In this document: positions 35,455 to 44,879 of the stretch, one piece after another
How the letters are laid out: every line of letters starts with the position of its first letter
Position numbering within the stretch: the stretch's first letter is position 1
From: Cryptoclostridium sp036644995
GTDB taxonomy: Bacteria > Bacillota > Dehalobacteriia > UBA7702
Direction: 5' to 3'
Length of the DNA stretch: 64,000 nucleotides
Assembly (NCBI GenBank): GCA_036644995.1
Contig: JAVXOZ010000002.1
Coordinates: 62,001-126,000 of the forward strand
The notes under the pieces: generated by a model
Seen by the model: only the letters and a program-made list of their open reading frames with translations
Databases searched by the model: none
What the model was told of the DNA's origin: nothing
Made by a program: the position numbers and the translations under genes

Positions 35455-37521
35455 ATGAGACAGTATAGCCTCGAGAAAACGAGAAATATCGGTATCATGG
35501 CTCACATCGATGCCGGTAAAACGACTACAACTGAAAGAATGTTGTATTACACAGGTAGAGTTCATCGTATTGGTGAAACACATGACGGTTCTGCCACCAT
35601 GGATTACATGGCACAAGAACAAGAACGTGGCATTACCATTACCTCTGCTGCTACTACCTGTATTTGGAAAGATCATAGAGTTAACATTATAGACACACCC
35701 GGACATGTGGACTTCACCGTAGAGGTAGAACGTTCTTTAAGAGTTCTTGATGGAGCTGTTGCGGTATTTTGTTCTGTTGGTGGTGTTGAGCCCCAATCTG
35801 AAACAGTTTGGCGTCAAGCAGACCGTTATGGAGTTCCCAGAATTGCCTTTATTAACAAAATGGATCGTGTTGGTGCGGATTTTTATCGTGGTGTCAACAT
35901 GATAAGGGAAAGATTGGGAGCACACGCTGTGCCCATTCAGATTCCCATTGGTTCTGAAGAAGATTTTAGCGGAATTATTGATTTAATCAGTATGGAAGCC
36001 GATATTTTTGAAGGCGAAAAAATTGTTGAACATATGCCTATTCCCGATGATATGAAAGAAAAGGCAATGGAATCCAGGGAAGAAATGCTTGAATCTTTAT
36101 CTGAATATGATGATGATTTAATGGAAATGGTTTTGGATGAGAAAGAAATTTCTTCTGAAAAAATTATGGATGTTATCAGAAAAGCTACCATAGCTGTGCA
36201 GATGACTCCTGTTCTTTGTGGTTCTGCTTTCAAAAATAAAGGTGTTCAACCTTTACTTGATGCTATTATAGAATACTTACCTTCACCTTTGGATGTGCCC
36301 GCTATCACCGGTTTTGACCCCGATAGTGAGGAAGACACTGTGAGAGAAGCTTCAGATGATGAACCTTTCAGTGGCTTGGCATTTAAAATTGTGGCTGACC
36401 CCTTTGTTGGTAAGCTTACATTCTTCCGTGTTTATTCCGGCAGCTTAAAGAGCGGTTCTTATGTTTATAATTCCAGTAAGGATAAAAAAGAACGTATTGG
36501 TCGCCTTTTGCAAATGCATGCTGAAAAAAGAGAAGATATTGATGAATGTTTTTCCGGTGATATTTTAGCCGCAGTTGGCTTGAAATTCACCACCACAGGC
36601 GATACTCTTTGTTCATACGATCATCCTGTAATTTTGGAAAGTATGGATTTTCCTGAACCGGTTATCGATATTGCTATCGAACCTAAAACCACCGCAGATC
36701 AGGAAAAAATGAGTTTAGCTTTACAAAAATTATCTGAAGAAGATCCCACATTCCGTGTACATACAGATACAGAAACCTGTCAAACCATTATTTCCGGTAT
36801 GGGCGAATTGCACTTGGAAATTATTGTTGACCGCTTACTGAGAGAATACAGAGTAGACGCCAATGTTGGTAAACCCCAGGTTGCTTATAGAGAAACCATT
36901 AGGAAAGTATCTAAAGCAAATACTAAGTTTGCTCGGCAGAGTGGTGGTCATGGTCAATATGGTCATTGCGTTGTGGAATTTTCACCCCAAGAACCCGGTG
37001 AAGGTTTCCTCTTTGAAAGCAAAATCGTTGGTGGTGTGGTTCCCAAGGAATTTATTCCCCCCATCGAAGCCGGGATCAAAGAAGCAATGCAGAATGGTGT
37101 TTTAGCAGGATTCCCTGTTGTAGATATAAAAGCCACCTTGGTAGATGGCTCTTACCATGAAGTTGACTCTTCGGAAATGGCCTTTAAAATTGCAGGCTCT
37201 ATGGCTTTTAAAGAAGCTGCTAATAAAGGTCAACCCGTTTTATTAGAACCCATATTCAAATTGGAAGTCGTTGTTCCTGAAGAATATATGGGTGACGTTA
37301 TTGGTGATATCAATTCCCGTCGTGGACGCCTTGAAGGTATGGAAGCATTGAATAATATGCAAACTATCCGTGGGTTTGTTCCTCTTTCCGAAATGTTTGG
37401 ATATGCCACAGATTTGCGCTCTAAAACTCAAGGTAGAGGCACTTATGTTATGCAGTTTGCACATTACGAAGAGGTACCCAAAAATATCGCTGAAACTGTT
37501 ATCGAAAAATATAAAGGTTAA
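35455..37521 (+). CDS. fusA: Elongation factor G
   Basis: The 688-residue translocase GTPase of five domains. The G motifs are AHIDAGKTTTTER (P-loop), the switch II DTPGHVDFTVEVERSLR, and NKMDRVGADF. Domain IV holds RQSGGHGQYGHCVVEF and GGVVPKEFIPP. Starts 30 nt after rpsG and is followed after 52 nt by tuf, the standard str arrangement. Confidence 0.98.
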   Translation: MRQYSLEKTRNIGIMAHIDAGKTTTTERMLYYTGRVHRIGETHDGSATMDYMAQEQERGITITSAATTCIWKDHRVNIIDTPGHVDFTVEVERSLRVLDGAVAVFCSVGGVEPQSETVWRQADRYGVPRIAFINKMDRVGADFYRGVNMIRERLGAHAVPIQIPIGSEEDFSGIIDLISMEADIFEGEKIVEHMPIPDDMKEKAMESREEMLESLSEYDDDLMEMVLDEKEISSEKIMDVIRKATIAVQMTPVLCGSAFKNKGVQPLLDAIIEYLPSPLDVPAITGFDPDSEEDTVREASDDEPFSGLAFKIVADPFVGKLTFFRVYSGSLKSGSYVYNSSKDKKERIGRLLQMHAEKREDIDECFSGDILAAVGLKFTTTGDTLCSYDHPVILESMDFPEPVIDIAIEPKTTADQEKMSLALQKLSEEDPTFRVHTDTETCQTIISGMGELHLEIIVDRLLREYRVDANVGKPQVAYRETIRKVSKANTKFARQSGGHGQYGHCVVEFSPQEPGEGFLFESKIVGGVVPKEFIPPIEAGIKEAMQNGVLAGFPVVDIKATLVDGSYHEVDSSEMAFKIAGSMAFKEAANKGQPVLLEPIFKLEVVVPEEYMGDVIGDINSRRGRLEGMEALNNMQTIRGFVPLSEMFGYATDLRSKTQGRGTYVMQFAHYEEVPKNIAETVIEKYKG

Positions 37522-37573
37522 TTTTAAACTTTCAATATTATTTTAAAAGAATTCCTTAAGGAGGAAAATTACA

Positions 37574-38776
37574 ATGGCTAAACAAAAGTACGAAAGAACA
37601 AAACCCCATGTAAACATCGGCACTATTGGTCACGTTGACCATGGTAAGACCACCTTAACCGCTGCAATCACCACCTGTATAGCAACAGCCGGTGGCGCAG
37701 AATTAAGAAGTTATGCCGATATTGATGCTGCTCCCGAAGAAAGAGAACGTGGTATCACAATTAACACAGCTCACGTTGAATATGAAACCGAAGCTCGCCA
37801 TTATGCTCACGTTGACTGCCCCGGCCATGCTGACTATGTTAAAAACATGATTACCGGTGCTGCTCAAATGGACGGTGCAATCTTGGTTGTATCCGCTGCT
37901 GATGGTCCTATGCCTCAAACCCGTGAACATATCCTCTTGGCTCGCCAAGTTGGTGTTCATTATATCGTAGTATTCTTAAATAAAGCTGACCAAGTTGACG
38001 ATGAAGAATTGATGGAATTGGTAGAAATGGAAGTTCGTGAATTATTGAACGAATATGATTTCCCCGGTGACGATATTCCCATTGTATCCGGTTCCGCTTT
38101 AAAAGCCGGCGAATGTGCTTGCGGCAAAAGAGATTGTCAATGGTGCGGTCCTATCTGGAAATTAATGGACGAAGTTGATGCTTATATCCCCACACCCGAA
38201 CGTGATATGGACAAACCTTTCTTGATGCCTATTGAAGACGTTTTCACCATTACCGGTCGTGGTACAGTTGTAACCGGTAGAGTTGAACGTGGTCAAGTTA
38301 AGATTGGTGATAACATTCAAATCGTTGGTTTATCCGAAGAACCCAAAGCTACTGTTTGTACCGGCGTAGAAATGTTCCGCAAAATGATGGATTACGCTGA
38401 AGCCGGCGACAATATTGGTTGCTTGCTCCGTGGTATTGAACGTAAAGAAGTTGAACGTGGTCAGGTATTGGCTAAACCCGGTACCATTCATCCTCATACC
38501 AAATTTGAAGGTGAAGTTTACGTATTAACCAAAGAAGAAGGCGGACGTCATACTCCTTTCTTCAATGGATACAGACCCCAGTTCTATTTCAGAACAACTG
38601 ATGTTACCGGTGTTGCAAACCTTCCTGAAGGCGTTGAAATGGTAATGCCCGGTGATAACATCAAAATGACCATTGAATTGATTACCCCCATTGCTATTGA
38701 AGAAGGTTTACGCTTCGCTATTCGTGAAGGCGGCAGAACCGTTGGCTCCGGTGTTGTATCCGGGGTTATCGAATAA
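37574..38776 (+). CDS. tuf: Elongation factor Tu, with four-Cys insertion
   Basis: The 400-residue EF-Tu brings aminoacyl-tRNA to the ribosome. G motifs: GHVDHGKTTLTAAI, DCPGHADYVKNMI, NKADQVDD. Between the G domain core and domain 2, residues 180-192 read ECACGKRDCQWCG (Cys181, 183, 188, 191), where most bacteria have a plain helix region. A similar Cys cluster is known to me from Peptococcaceae-type EF-Tu and could hold a metal. Followed by a 273-bp gap and then the S10 cluster. Confidence 0.98.
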   Translation: MAKQKYERTKPHVNIGTIGHVDHGKTTLTAAITTCIATAGGAELRSYADIDAAPEERERGITINTAHVEYETEARHYAHVDCPGHADYVKNMITGAAQMDGAILVVSAADGPMPQTREHILLARQVGVHYIVVFLNKADQVDDEELMELVEMEVRELLNEYDFPGDDIPIVSGSALKAGECACGKRDCQWCGPIWKLMDEVDAYIPTPERDMDKPFLMPIEDVFTITGRGTVVTGRVERGQVKIGDNIQIVGLSEEPKATVCTGVEMFRKMMDYAEAGDNIGCLLRGIERKEVERGQVLAKPGTIHPHTKFEGEVYVLTKEEGGRHTPFFNGYRPQFYFRTTDVTGVANLPEGVEMVMPGDNIKMTIELITPIAIEEGLRFAIREGGRTVGSGVVSGVIE

Positions 38777-38796
38777 TAGTATTGTAAAGAATTGGC

Positions 38797-38822
38797 CCGG
38801 AGAGGGCTTAGACCTTCTCCGG
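38797..38822 (+). promoter_or_regulatory. Hairpin in the tuf-rpsJ interval (S10 leader region)
   Basis: CCGGAGAGGG pairs with CCTTCTCCGG with one G-U pair. No T-run follows, so it is more likely part of the S10-operon leader than a terminator. The rest of 38777-39049 shows no gene; a ribosomal-protein leader is possible but I cannot assign a class. Confidence 0.45.
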
Positions 38823-39049
38823 CATTTCCCTGCTTGGGTATTGCCCTTGCAGATAATAAATAACCGCCTGATAAGCAATGATGTGAGAGATTGCGTTGCA
38901 AGTATCGTACCTGCACTTTTGAGCACCGCTGTTGGGAATTGATTCCTTGTTGAACTTACATGAACTTAATGGCATGGCAAAAGTAAACAACGGTAACTTT
39001 CACTGAGCGAGTCTGGCAATCGGGCGAAATAGGAGGTTAAGACTTTAAC

Positions 39050-39358
39050 ATGGCACAACAAAAAATAAGAATTAAATTAAGAGCTTTCGACCATAAGCTT
39101 CTCGACCAATCGGCAGAAAGAATTGTGGAAACCGCCAAAAAAACCGGTGCTACAATTTCCGGACCCATTCCGCTGCCTACCGAGAAGAGTATTTATACGA
39201 TTTTGCGTTCTCCTCACGTTAACAAAGATTCACGTGAACAATTTGAAATGAGAACCCACAAAAGATTAATCGATATTATGAATGCATCTTCCAAAACCGT
39301 GGATTCGCTTATGCGTTTAGATCTCCCCACCGGGGTAGATATTGAAATAAAGCTGTAA
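39050..39358 (+). CDS. rpsJ: Ribosomal protein S10
   Basis: The 102-residue S10 (NusE), also a partner of NusB in antitermination. It shows QQKIRIKLRAFDHKLLDQS and PLPTEKSIYTILRSPHVNK split over the usual places, plus THKRLIDI. First gene of the S10 cluster. AGGAGG lies 13 nt before the ATG, a long spacing. The 99 bp to rplC hold no gene. Confidence 0.98.
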   Translation: MAQQKIRIKLRAFDHKLLDQSAERIVETAKKTGATISGPIPLPTEKSIYTILRSPHVNKDSREQFEMRTHKRLIDIMNASSKTVDSLMRLDLPTGVDIEIKL

Positions 39359-39457
39359 AAATCATGATGTTTGTCTAAGGGTATTTGAAAATGCCCAAAA
39401 ATACAGGCGAGCAATGTCGGGAAACCGGCACCTACGAATGGAAAGAGAGGTGTAACC

Positions 39458-40087
39458 ATGACACAGAAGGTCATTATGGGGAAAAAAGTTGGAATGACTC
39501 AGATTTTCGCTGAAGATGGAAAAATCATTCCCGTTACCGTTGTTGAAGCGGCCCCCAGTGTCATCGTACAAATCAAAAAAGAAGCCACTGATGGTTATCA
39601 GGCTATTCAGTTGGGTTTCGACACATTAAGAGCAAGCTTAGTAAATAAACCGCAAAAAGGTCATTTTGCTAAAGCAGACAAAGAACCTACCCGCTACTTG
39701 AGAGAGTTCCGTGTGGAGGATGCTGCCCAATATACTTTGGGTCAGGAGTTCACCTTGGAACAATTTGCAGAAGGCGAAAAAATTGACGTAACCGGCACCT
39801 CAAAGGGTAAAGGTTTTTGTAGTACCATTAAAATATGGCATTTTGCCCGAGGCCCTATGAGTCATGGCTCCAAGAATCACCGTAGACCTGCTTCTGCCGG
39901 TGCAAAGGGTCCTGCCAGAGTTTTTAAAGGCAAAAAATCCCCGAAACGCCATGGTAATTACAGAGTTACCATACAAAATTTAGAAGTAGTAAAAGTGGTT
40001 CCGGAAAACAACCTTCTTTTGATTAAAGGTTCCATTCCCGGAGCGAAAAAATCCTTAGTCATCGTGAGAAATGCAGTAAAAGCATAA
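39458..40087 (+). CDS. rplC: Ribosomal protein L3
   Basis: The 209-residue L3, an early assembly protein near the peptidyl-transferase centre. It shows GKKVGMTQIFAEDG at the N-terminus and the FARGPMSHGSKNHRRPAS extension that reaches into 23S rRNA, whose Gln methylated in E. coli is replaced here. GAGAGG precedes the start. Confidence 0.97.
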   Translation: MTQKVIMGKKVGMTQIFAEDGKIIPVTVVEAAPSVIVQIKKEATDGYQAIQLGFDTLRASLVNKPQKGHFAKADKEPTRYLREFRVEDAAQYTLGQEFTLEQFAEGEKIDVTGTSKGKGFCSTIKIWHFARGPMSHGSKNHRRPASAGAKGPARVFKGKKSPKRHGNYRVTIQNLEVVKVVPENNLLLIKGSIPGAKKSLVIVRNAVKA

Positions 40088-40115
40088 GTGATTAAGACGG
40101 AAAGGAGGAGAATAA

Positions 40116-40739
40116 ATGCCTAATATTAAGGTTTACAACATGGACGGCAATGAAGTTGGCGAAATGGAACTTAGCGCTGCTGTCTTTGAAGCTAAAGTTA
40201 ATATTCCCTTAATGCACCAAGCCGTTGTTAACACATTGGCCTCGGAAAGAAGGGGAACCCACGAAACAAAAACCAGAAGCTACGTATCCGGTTCTACCAA
40301 AAAACCATGGAGACAAAAAGGTACAGGTCGTGCTCGTGTTGGTACTCGCACAAACCCTGTATGGACCGGTGGCGGTATTGCTTTTGGTCCTCATCCCAGA
40401 GAATATGGTTTCAAAATGCCGAAGAAAATGCGTAAAGCAGCTTTGCGTTCGGCTTTGACCGATAAATTTAACTGTGGCGATATACTCGTTTTTGAGGATT
40501 TTGCTATGGAAGCTCCCAAAACCAAATTTGTAACTGAAATTTTGAAGAAATTTGAAGTTAATAATGCACTTTTTGTTTTGGGTGAATTTGATGAAAATAT
40601 TGTAAAAAGCGTAAGAAACATCAACGGTGTTTGCCCTGTGGAATTTACAGGGATAAATGTTTACAATGTTTTGGGTTCAAAAAAACTCATTATGACCAAG
40701 GCTGCCATAGCCAAGGTTGAGGAGGTGCTTGGTTCATGA
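40116..40739 (+). CDS. rplD: Ribosomal protein L4
   Basis: The 207-residue L4 lines the exit tunnel and in some bacteria represses the S10 operon. The tunnel loop is KPWRQKGTGRARVGTRTNP with the GGGIAFGPHPR stretch, both conserved. The stop overlaps the rplW start as ATGA. Confidence 0.98.
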   Translation: MPNIKVYNMDGNEVGEMELSAAVFEAKVNIPLMHQAVVNTLASERRGTHETKTRSYVSGSTKKPWRQKGTGRARVGTRTNPVWTGGGIAFGPHPREYGFKMPKKMRKAALRSALTDKFNCGDILVFEDFAMEAPKTKFVTEILKKFEVNNALFVLGEFDENIVKSVRNINGVCPVEFTGINVYNVLGSKKLIMTKAAIAKVEEVLGS

Positions 40740-41020
40740 GAGAGTATGATATTTTAGTGAAACCTTTGGTTTCAGAAAAGTCCATGATGCTCATGGCTGA
40801 AAACAAGTATTCCTTTGAAGTTGCAAAGAATACTAATAAAATTGAAATTAAGAACGCCGTGGAAAAAATGTTTGATGTTAAGGTTGAAAACGTTACCACC
40901 AGGACTATCCGTGGCAAGATTAAAAAGCAAGGCCGTTATGAAGGTAAAAGACCCGATAAGAAAAAGGCCATTGTAACCCTGAAAGACGGCGACAAAATTC
41001 AAGTTTTTGAAGGCCTATAA
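40736..41020 (+). CDS. rplW: Ribosomal protein L23
   Basis: The 94-residue L23 sits at the tunnel exit and docks trigger factor and SRP. It shows ILVKPLVSEKSM and NKYSFEVAKNTNKIEIKNAV, typical of the family. The start overlaps the rplD stop as ATGA, with GGAGG inside the end of rplD, so translation is coupled. Confidence 0.98.
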   Translation: MREYDILVKPLVSEKSMMLMAENKYSFEVAKNTNKIEIKNAVEKMFDVKVENVTTRTIRGKIKKQGRYEGKRPDKKKAIVTLKDGDKIQVFEGL

Positions 41021-41038
41021 TTAAGGAGGAGTAAAAAA

Positions 41039-41863
41039 ATGGGAATTAAAAAATACAATCCGACTTCTCCGGGTCGCCGGGGAATGACGGTTTCCACCTT
41101 CGAGGAAATTACTAAGACAGAGCCTGAAAAAAGCCTGACTGTTCCCTTGAAAAACAAAGGTGGTAGAAACAACCAAGGTCGTATGACCATGCGTCACCAA
41201 GGTGGCGGACATAAAAGATTATATCGTATAATTGATTTTAAAAGAAATAAAGATCAAATACCGGCAAAAGTTGCCGCCATCGAATATGATCCTAATCGTA
41301 CGGCTAATATAGCATTATTACATTATTTAGACGGTGAAAAAGCATATATATTAGCTCCTCAAGGCTTAAAAGTTGGGGATACAATTATTTCCGGTGCCGG
41401 TGCTGATATTAAAGTTGGTAACGCAATGCCGTTAATCAACGTTCCCGTTGGTACCTATGTTCATAATATTGAGCTTTACCCCAAAGGCGGAGCAAAAATG
41501 GTTCGTTCTGCAGGAGCAGGAGCTCAGTTAATGGCAAAAGAAGGCAATTATGCCACACTCCGTTTACCCTCAGGCGAAATGCGTATGGTGCGAGTTGAAT
41601 GCAAAGCTACCATTGGTCAGGTGGGTAATGAAGATCAGGAAAACATTACTATCGGTAAAGCCGGTCGCAACCGTTGGAAAGGCATTCGCCCTGCCAACCG
41701 TGGTGTTGTAATGAATCCCTGTGACCATCCCCATGGTGGTGGTGAAGGTCGTTCGCCGGTTGGTCGTGCGCCTGTAACCCCTTGGGGCAAACCTGCACTT
41801 GGTGCTAAAACCCGCAACAAGAAAAAAGCTTCTAGCAAGTTAATTGTTAAGGCAAGAGGATAA
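41039..41863 (+). CDS. rplB: Ribosomal protein L2
   Basis: The 274-residue L2, needed for subunit association and peptidyl transfer. The N-terminal KKYNPTSPGRRGMTVS, the GAQLMAKEGNYATLRLPSGE block, and the C-terminal NPCDHPHGGGEGR with the conserved His are all present. AAGGAGG lies 9 nt upstream. Confidence 0.98.
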   Translation: MGIKKYNPTSPGRRGMTVSTFEEITKTEPEKSLTVPLKNKGGRNNQGRMTMRHQGGGHKRLYRIIDFKRNKDQIPAKVAAIEYDPNRTANIALLHYLDGEKAYILAPQGLKVGDTIISGAGADIKVGNAMPLINVPVGTYVHNIELYPKGGAKMVRSAGAGAQLMAKEGNYATLRLPSGEMRMVRVECKATIGQVGNEDQENITIGKAGRNRWKGIRPANRGVVMNPCDHPHGGGEGRSPVGRAPVTPWGKPALGAKTRNKKKASSKLIVKARG

Positions 41864-41884
41864 TAGGAGGAAGGAGGCAAATAA

Positions 41885-42169
41885 ATGGCCAGATCACTTA
41901 AAAAAGGCCCTTATTGCGAAGCCAAACTTTTGGCTAAGGTGGAGAAGATGAACGAAGACAATGACAAACAGGTCATCAAAACCTGGTCTCGTCGTTCCAC
42001 CATCTTCCCTCAAATGATTGGGCATACCATTGCAGTCCATGACGGCAGAAAACATGTACCCGTTTATGTAACCGAAGATATGGTGGGACATAAACTTGGT
42101 GAATTTGTTTCTACTCGCATGTTCAGAGGACATGGCAGTCATACGGAAAGGTCCACTGCTTTGAAATAA
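41885..42169 (+). CDS. rpsS: Ribosomal protein S19
   Basis: The 94-residue S19 forms a complex with S13 in the head of the small subunit. It shows ARSLKKGPYCEAKL, WSRRSTIFPQMIGHTIAVH and GHKLGEFVSTRMFRGH, all standard. The start is 22 nt after rplB, with AGGAGGAAGGAGG upstream. Confidence 0.98.
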   Translation: MARSLKKGPYCEAKLLAKVEKMNEDNDKQVIKTWSRRSTIFPQMIGHTIAVHDGRKHVPVYVTEDMVGHKLGEFVSTRMFRGHGSHTERSTALK

Positions 42170-42193
42170 GCCGTGCGAAGGAGGTAAGTATTC

Positions 42194-42532
42194 GTGGAAG
42201 TTAAAGCAATAGCGAAACACATTCGGATTTCTCCCCGCAAGGTTAGATACGTTGCCGATTTGGTACGTGGTAAGCGTGTGGAAGAAGCCCGTGGTATTTT
42301 AAAATTAATCCCTAATCGTGGGGGAGTTCCCGTAATGAAAGTTTTGAACTCTGCCGTTGCAAACGCAGAGCATAATAATGATATGAGCGAAGATGATTTG
42401 TTCATTAAAAAGATTTTCATCGATGAAGGTGTTACCTGGAAGCGGATTAAGCCCCGTGCTATGGGTAGAGCCGATCGCATGTTTAAAAGAACCTGCCACA
42501 TCACTGTGGTTGTAAGCGAGAAGGAGGACTGA
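42194..42532 (+). CDS. rplV: Ribosomal protein L22
   Basis: The 112-residue L22, whose beta-hairpin reaches into the exit tunnel near the macrolide site. It shows HIRISPRKVRYVADLVRGK at the N-terminus and IKPRAMGRADRMFKRTCHI in the hairpin, with no insertion or loss. The start is GTG with AAGGAGG 8 nt upstream. Confidence 0.98.
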   Translation: MEVKAIAKHIRISPRKVRYVADLVRGKRVEEARGILKLIPNRGGVPVMKVLNSAVANAEHNNDMSEDDLFIKKIFIDEGVTWKRIKPRAMGRADRMFKRTCHITVVVSEKED

Positions 42533-42534
42533 GC

Positions 42535-43200
42535 GTGGGTCAGAAAGTAAATCCCAAAGGGTTTAGAATTGGCGTCATCCGAGATTGGGATAGCCGTTGG
42601 TATGCCCGTAAAGAATATTCTGATTATCTTTTAGAAGATTATAAAATCAGAAAATATTTAAAAGCAAAGCTCTACACTTCCGGCATTTCCCGCATTGAAA
42701 TCGAACGTGCCGCAGGTCGTGTCAAAGTAAACATCTTTACTGCAAAACCCGGTATTGTAATCGGTCGCGGTGGTACCGAAGTTGAAGCGTTAAAAGTTAA
42801 ATTAGAAAAAATGACCGGCAAAAAGGTCAACATCTATATTAACGAAGTTAAAAAGCCGGAGTTAGATGCTCAATTAGTCGCTGAAAGCGTAGCATCTGCT
42901 TTGGAAAAGAGAATTGGTTTCAGAAGAGCTATGAAGCAATCTGTTGGTCGTACCATGCGTCTTGGCGCAGGGGGCATAAAATTGATGGTAGCCGGTCGTT
43001 TGGGCGGAGCAGAAATTGCTCGCAGCGAATGGGTGAGTGAAGGGAAAGTTCCACTTCACACATTAAGAGCAAACATTGATTATGCCACCGCAGAAGCTAA
43101 CACCACCTATGGTAAAATCGGCGTTAAATGCTGGATTTACAAAGGTGAAATTCTTCCTGAAAGGGTTGCTCCCAAAAAAGTGGAAGGGGGCGAAAGATAA
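42535..43200 (+). CDS. rpsC: Ribosomal protein S3
   Basis: The 221-residue S3 at the mRNA entry channel. It has GQKVNPKGFRIGVIRDWDS and the KH-domain motif GIVIGRGGTEVEALK. The start is GTG two bases after rplV; the stop shares its last base with the rplP ATG, so translation is coupled at both ends. Confidence 0.98.
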   Translation: MGQKVNPKGFRIGVIRDWDSRWYARKEYSDYLLEDYKIRKYLKAKLYTSGISRIEIERAAGRVKVNIFTAKPGIVIGRGGTEVEALKVKLEKMTGKKVNIYINEVKKPELDAQLVAESVASALEKRIGFRRAMKQSVGRTMRLGAGGIKLMVAGRLGGAEIARSEWVSEGKVPLHTLRANIDYATAEANTTYGKIGVKCWIYKGEILPERVAPKKVEGGER

Positions 43201-43628
43201 TGTTGTTACCTAAAAGAGTAAAGCATCGTCGTCAGCACCGTGGCTCCATGAAAGGGAAAGCTACCAAGGGTAATTTCATTGCCTATGGTGAATATGGTAT
43301 GCAGGCTGTTGAATGCGGATGGATTACCAGCCGCCAGATAGAAGCAGCCCGTATTGCGATGACTCGTTACATGAAGAGGGGCGGAGATGTTTGGATTAAA
43401 ATATTCCCTCACAAACCTGTAACCGAAAAACCCGCTGAAACCCGTATGGGTAGTGGTAAAGGTTCTCCGGAATATTGGGTAGCAGTGGTAAAGCCCGGCC
43501 GTGTTATGTTTGAAGTAAGCGGTATTGATGAGGCTACTGCCAGAGAAGCTATTCGTTTGGCCCAGCATAAATTGCCTGTCAAAAGCAAATTTATTAAACG
43601 TGAAGAGATAGGCGGTGATGCAGAATGA
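43200..43628 (+). CDS. rplP: Ribosomal protein L16
   Basis: The 142-residue L16 at the A-site tRNA elbow. It shows LLPKRVKHRRQHRG, the MTRYMKRGGDVWIKIFP block, and PVTEKPAETRMGSGKGSPEY split by a few bases. The start uses the last base of the rpsC stop; the stop overlaps rpmC as ATGA. Confidence 0.98.
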   Translation: MLLPKRVKHRRQHRGSMKGKATKGNFIAYGEYGMQAVECGWITSRQIEAARIAMTRYMKRGGDVWIKIFPHKPVTEKPAETRMGSGKGSPEYWVAVVKPGRVMFEVSGIDEATAREAIRLAQHKLPVKSKFIKREEIGGDAE

Positions 43629-43828
43629 AAATGAAAGAAATCAATGAGATGACCCAAGAGGAACTCGGTAGAAAAATTGAGGACTTAAAAAGTGAGCTTT
43701 TTAACTTACGTTTTCGTTTGGCAACCGGTCAGTTGGATAATCCCATGGTAATTAAAGAAGTAAAAAGAAATATAGCCAGAGTAAAAACAGTAATAAGAGA
43801 ACGCGAACTCACCGGAAAAGAGTTCTAA
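43625..43828 (+). CDS. rpmC: Ribosomal protein L29
   Basis: The 67-residue L29, a small helical protein near the tunnel exit. It shows EINEMTQEELGRKIEDLKSE, NLRFRLATGQLDNP and a conserved NIARVKT stretch. The start overlaps the rplP stop. Length normal. Confidence 0.97.
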   Translation: MKMKEINEMTQEELGRKIEDLKSELFNLRFRLATGQLDNPMVIKEVKRNIARVKTVIRERELTGKEF

Positions 43829-43848
43829 CGGAAGGAGGATAACACCGC

Positions 43849-44109
43849 ATGGAAAGAAATGGAAGAAAGGTGCGGATTGGGCAAGTGGTCAGCGATAAAA
43901 TGGATAAAACCATTGTTGTACGTGTTGAAACTAAAATCCGGCATCCTCTTTACGGTAAAATCGTAAAAACCAGCAAGAAGTATAAAGCCCATGATGAAAA
44001 TAATGAAGCCAGAATAGGCGACCTCGTTAAAATGATGGAAACCCGTCCTATGTCTAAAGACAAAAGATGGCGTTTAATTGAAATTACCGAGAAAGCCCCG
44101 ATAGTCTAA
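43849..44109 (+). CDS. rpsQ: Ribosomal protein S17
   Basis: The 86-residue S17, an OB-fold protein that binds 16S rRNA early in assembly. It shows GQVVSDKMDKTIVV, KIRHPLYGKIVKTSKKYKAH and the RPMSKDKRWRL end. The start is 20 nt after rpmC, with GGAGG upstream. Confidence 0.98.
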   Translation: MERNGRKVRIGQVVSDKMDKTIVVRVETKIRHPLYGKIVKTSKKYKAHDENNEARIGDLVKMMETRPMSKDKRWRLIEITEKAPIV

Positions 44110-44137
44110 GGGCAGAGAAGAAAGGGGGCAACCTGAA

Positions 44138-44509
44138 ATGATTCAACAAGAAACAAGACTCAAAGTCGGCGACAACACCGGCGCAAAAGAGCTTCTTTGT
44201 ATTAAAGTTTTAAGCGGCGGCGGCGGACATAGCTTTGCTACTGTTGGAGATGTTATCGTTTGTGCTGTTAAACATGCAACACCCGGTAGCGTTGTAAAAA
44301 AAGGCGAGGTAGTTAAAGCTGTCATCGTGAGAACCAAGAAAGAAATTCGGCGTCCTGATGGATCTTATATTCGTTTTGACCAAAATGCTGCTGTTATTAT
44401 TAAAGATGACGGTCAGCCCAGAGGCACACGCATCTTTGGCCCAGTTGCCAGAGAGCTCCGGGATAAGAACTACATGAAAATTGTATCTTTGGCGCCGGAA
44501 GTACTGTAA
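44138..44509 (+). CDS. rplN: Ribosomal protein L14
   Basis: The 123-residue L14 at the subunit interface. It shows MIQQETRLKVGDNTGAKEL, the KKGEVVKAVIVRTKKEIRRP block and GTRIFGPVARELR. AAAGGGGG precedes the start. First gene of the spc segment. Confidence 0.98.
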   Translation: MIQQETRLKVGDNTGAKELLCIKVLSGGGGHSFATVGDVIVCAVKHATPGSVVKKGEVVKAVIVRTKKEIRRPDGSYIRFDQNAAVIIKDDGQPRGTRIFGPVARELRDKNYMKIVSLAPEVL

Positions 44510-44526
44510 TTTAGGAGGTGGACGCT

Positions 44527-44856
44527 TTGGCTTACGCCAAAACTCATATTCGTAAAGATGATAAGGTAATGATAATTACCGGTAAAGATGCCGGAAAAAC
44601 CGGCAAAGTCATCCAAGTGCTTCCCGGAAAGGGTAAAGTGATTGTGGACGGTGTCAATATTGTAAAAAGACACACTAAGCCCACTCAGAGTAACCCCCAA
44701 GGTGGCATTATGGAGAAACCCGCAGCTATAGACGCATCCAATGTGATGCTTTATTGCGGAAAATGTAAAAAAGTAACGAGAATACAGATGAAATCACTTA
44801 GCGATGCAGCAAACGTACGTGTTTGTAAACATTGCGGTGAAGTCTTCGATAAGTAA
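44527..44856 (+). CDS. rplX: Ribosomal protein L24, with zinc-ribbon C-terminus
   Basis: The 109-residue L24, an assembly initiator with a KOW motif (DDKVMIITGKDAGKTGKV). The C-terminal part has CGKC and CKHC (Cys77, 80, 100 and 103), the zinc-binding form of L24. The start is placed at TTG 44527, 8 nt after AGGAGG; GTG 44518 overlaps that site and is unlikely. Confidence 0.95.
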   Translation: MAYAKTHIRKDDKVMIITGKDAGKTGKVIQVLPGKGKVIVDGVNIVKRHTKPTQSNPQGGIMEKPAAIDASNVMLYCGKCKKVTRIQMKSLSDAANVRVCKHCGEVFDK

Positions 44857-44879
44857 CTAAGGGAAAGGAGGCATTTTCA

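Noticed and set aside
38777..39049. Small ORFs on both strands between tuf and rpsJ
   Set aside because: No ribosome sites or family resemblance; they overlap each other and the hairpin at 38797.
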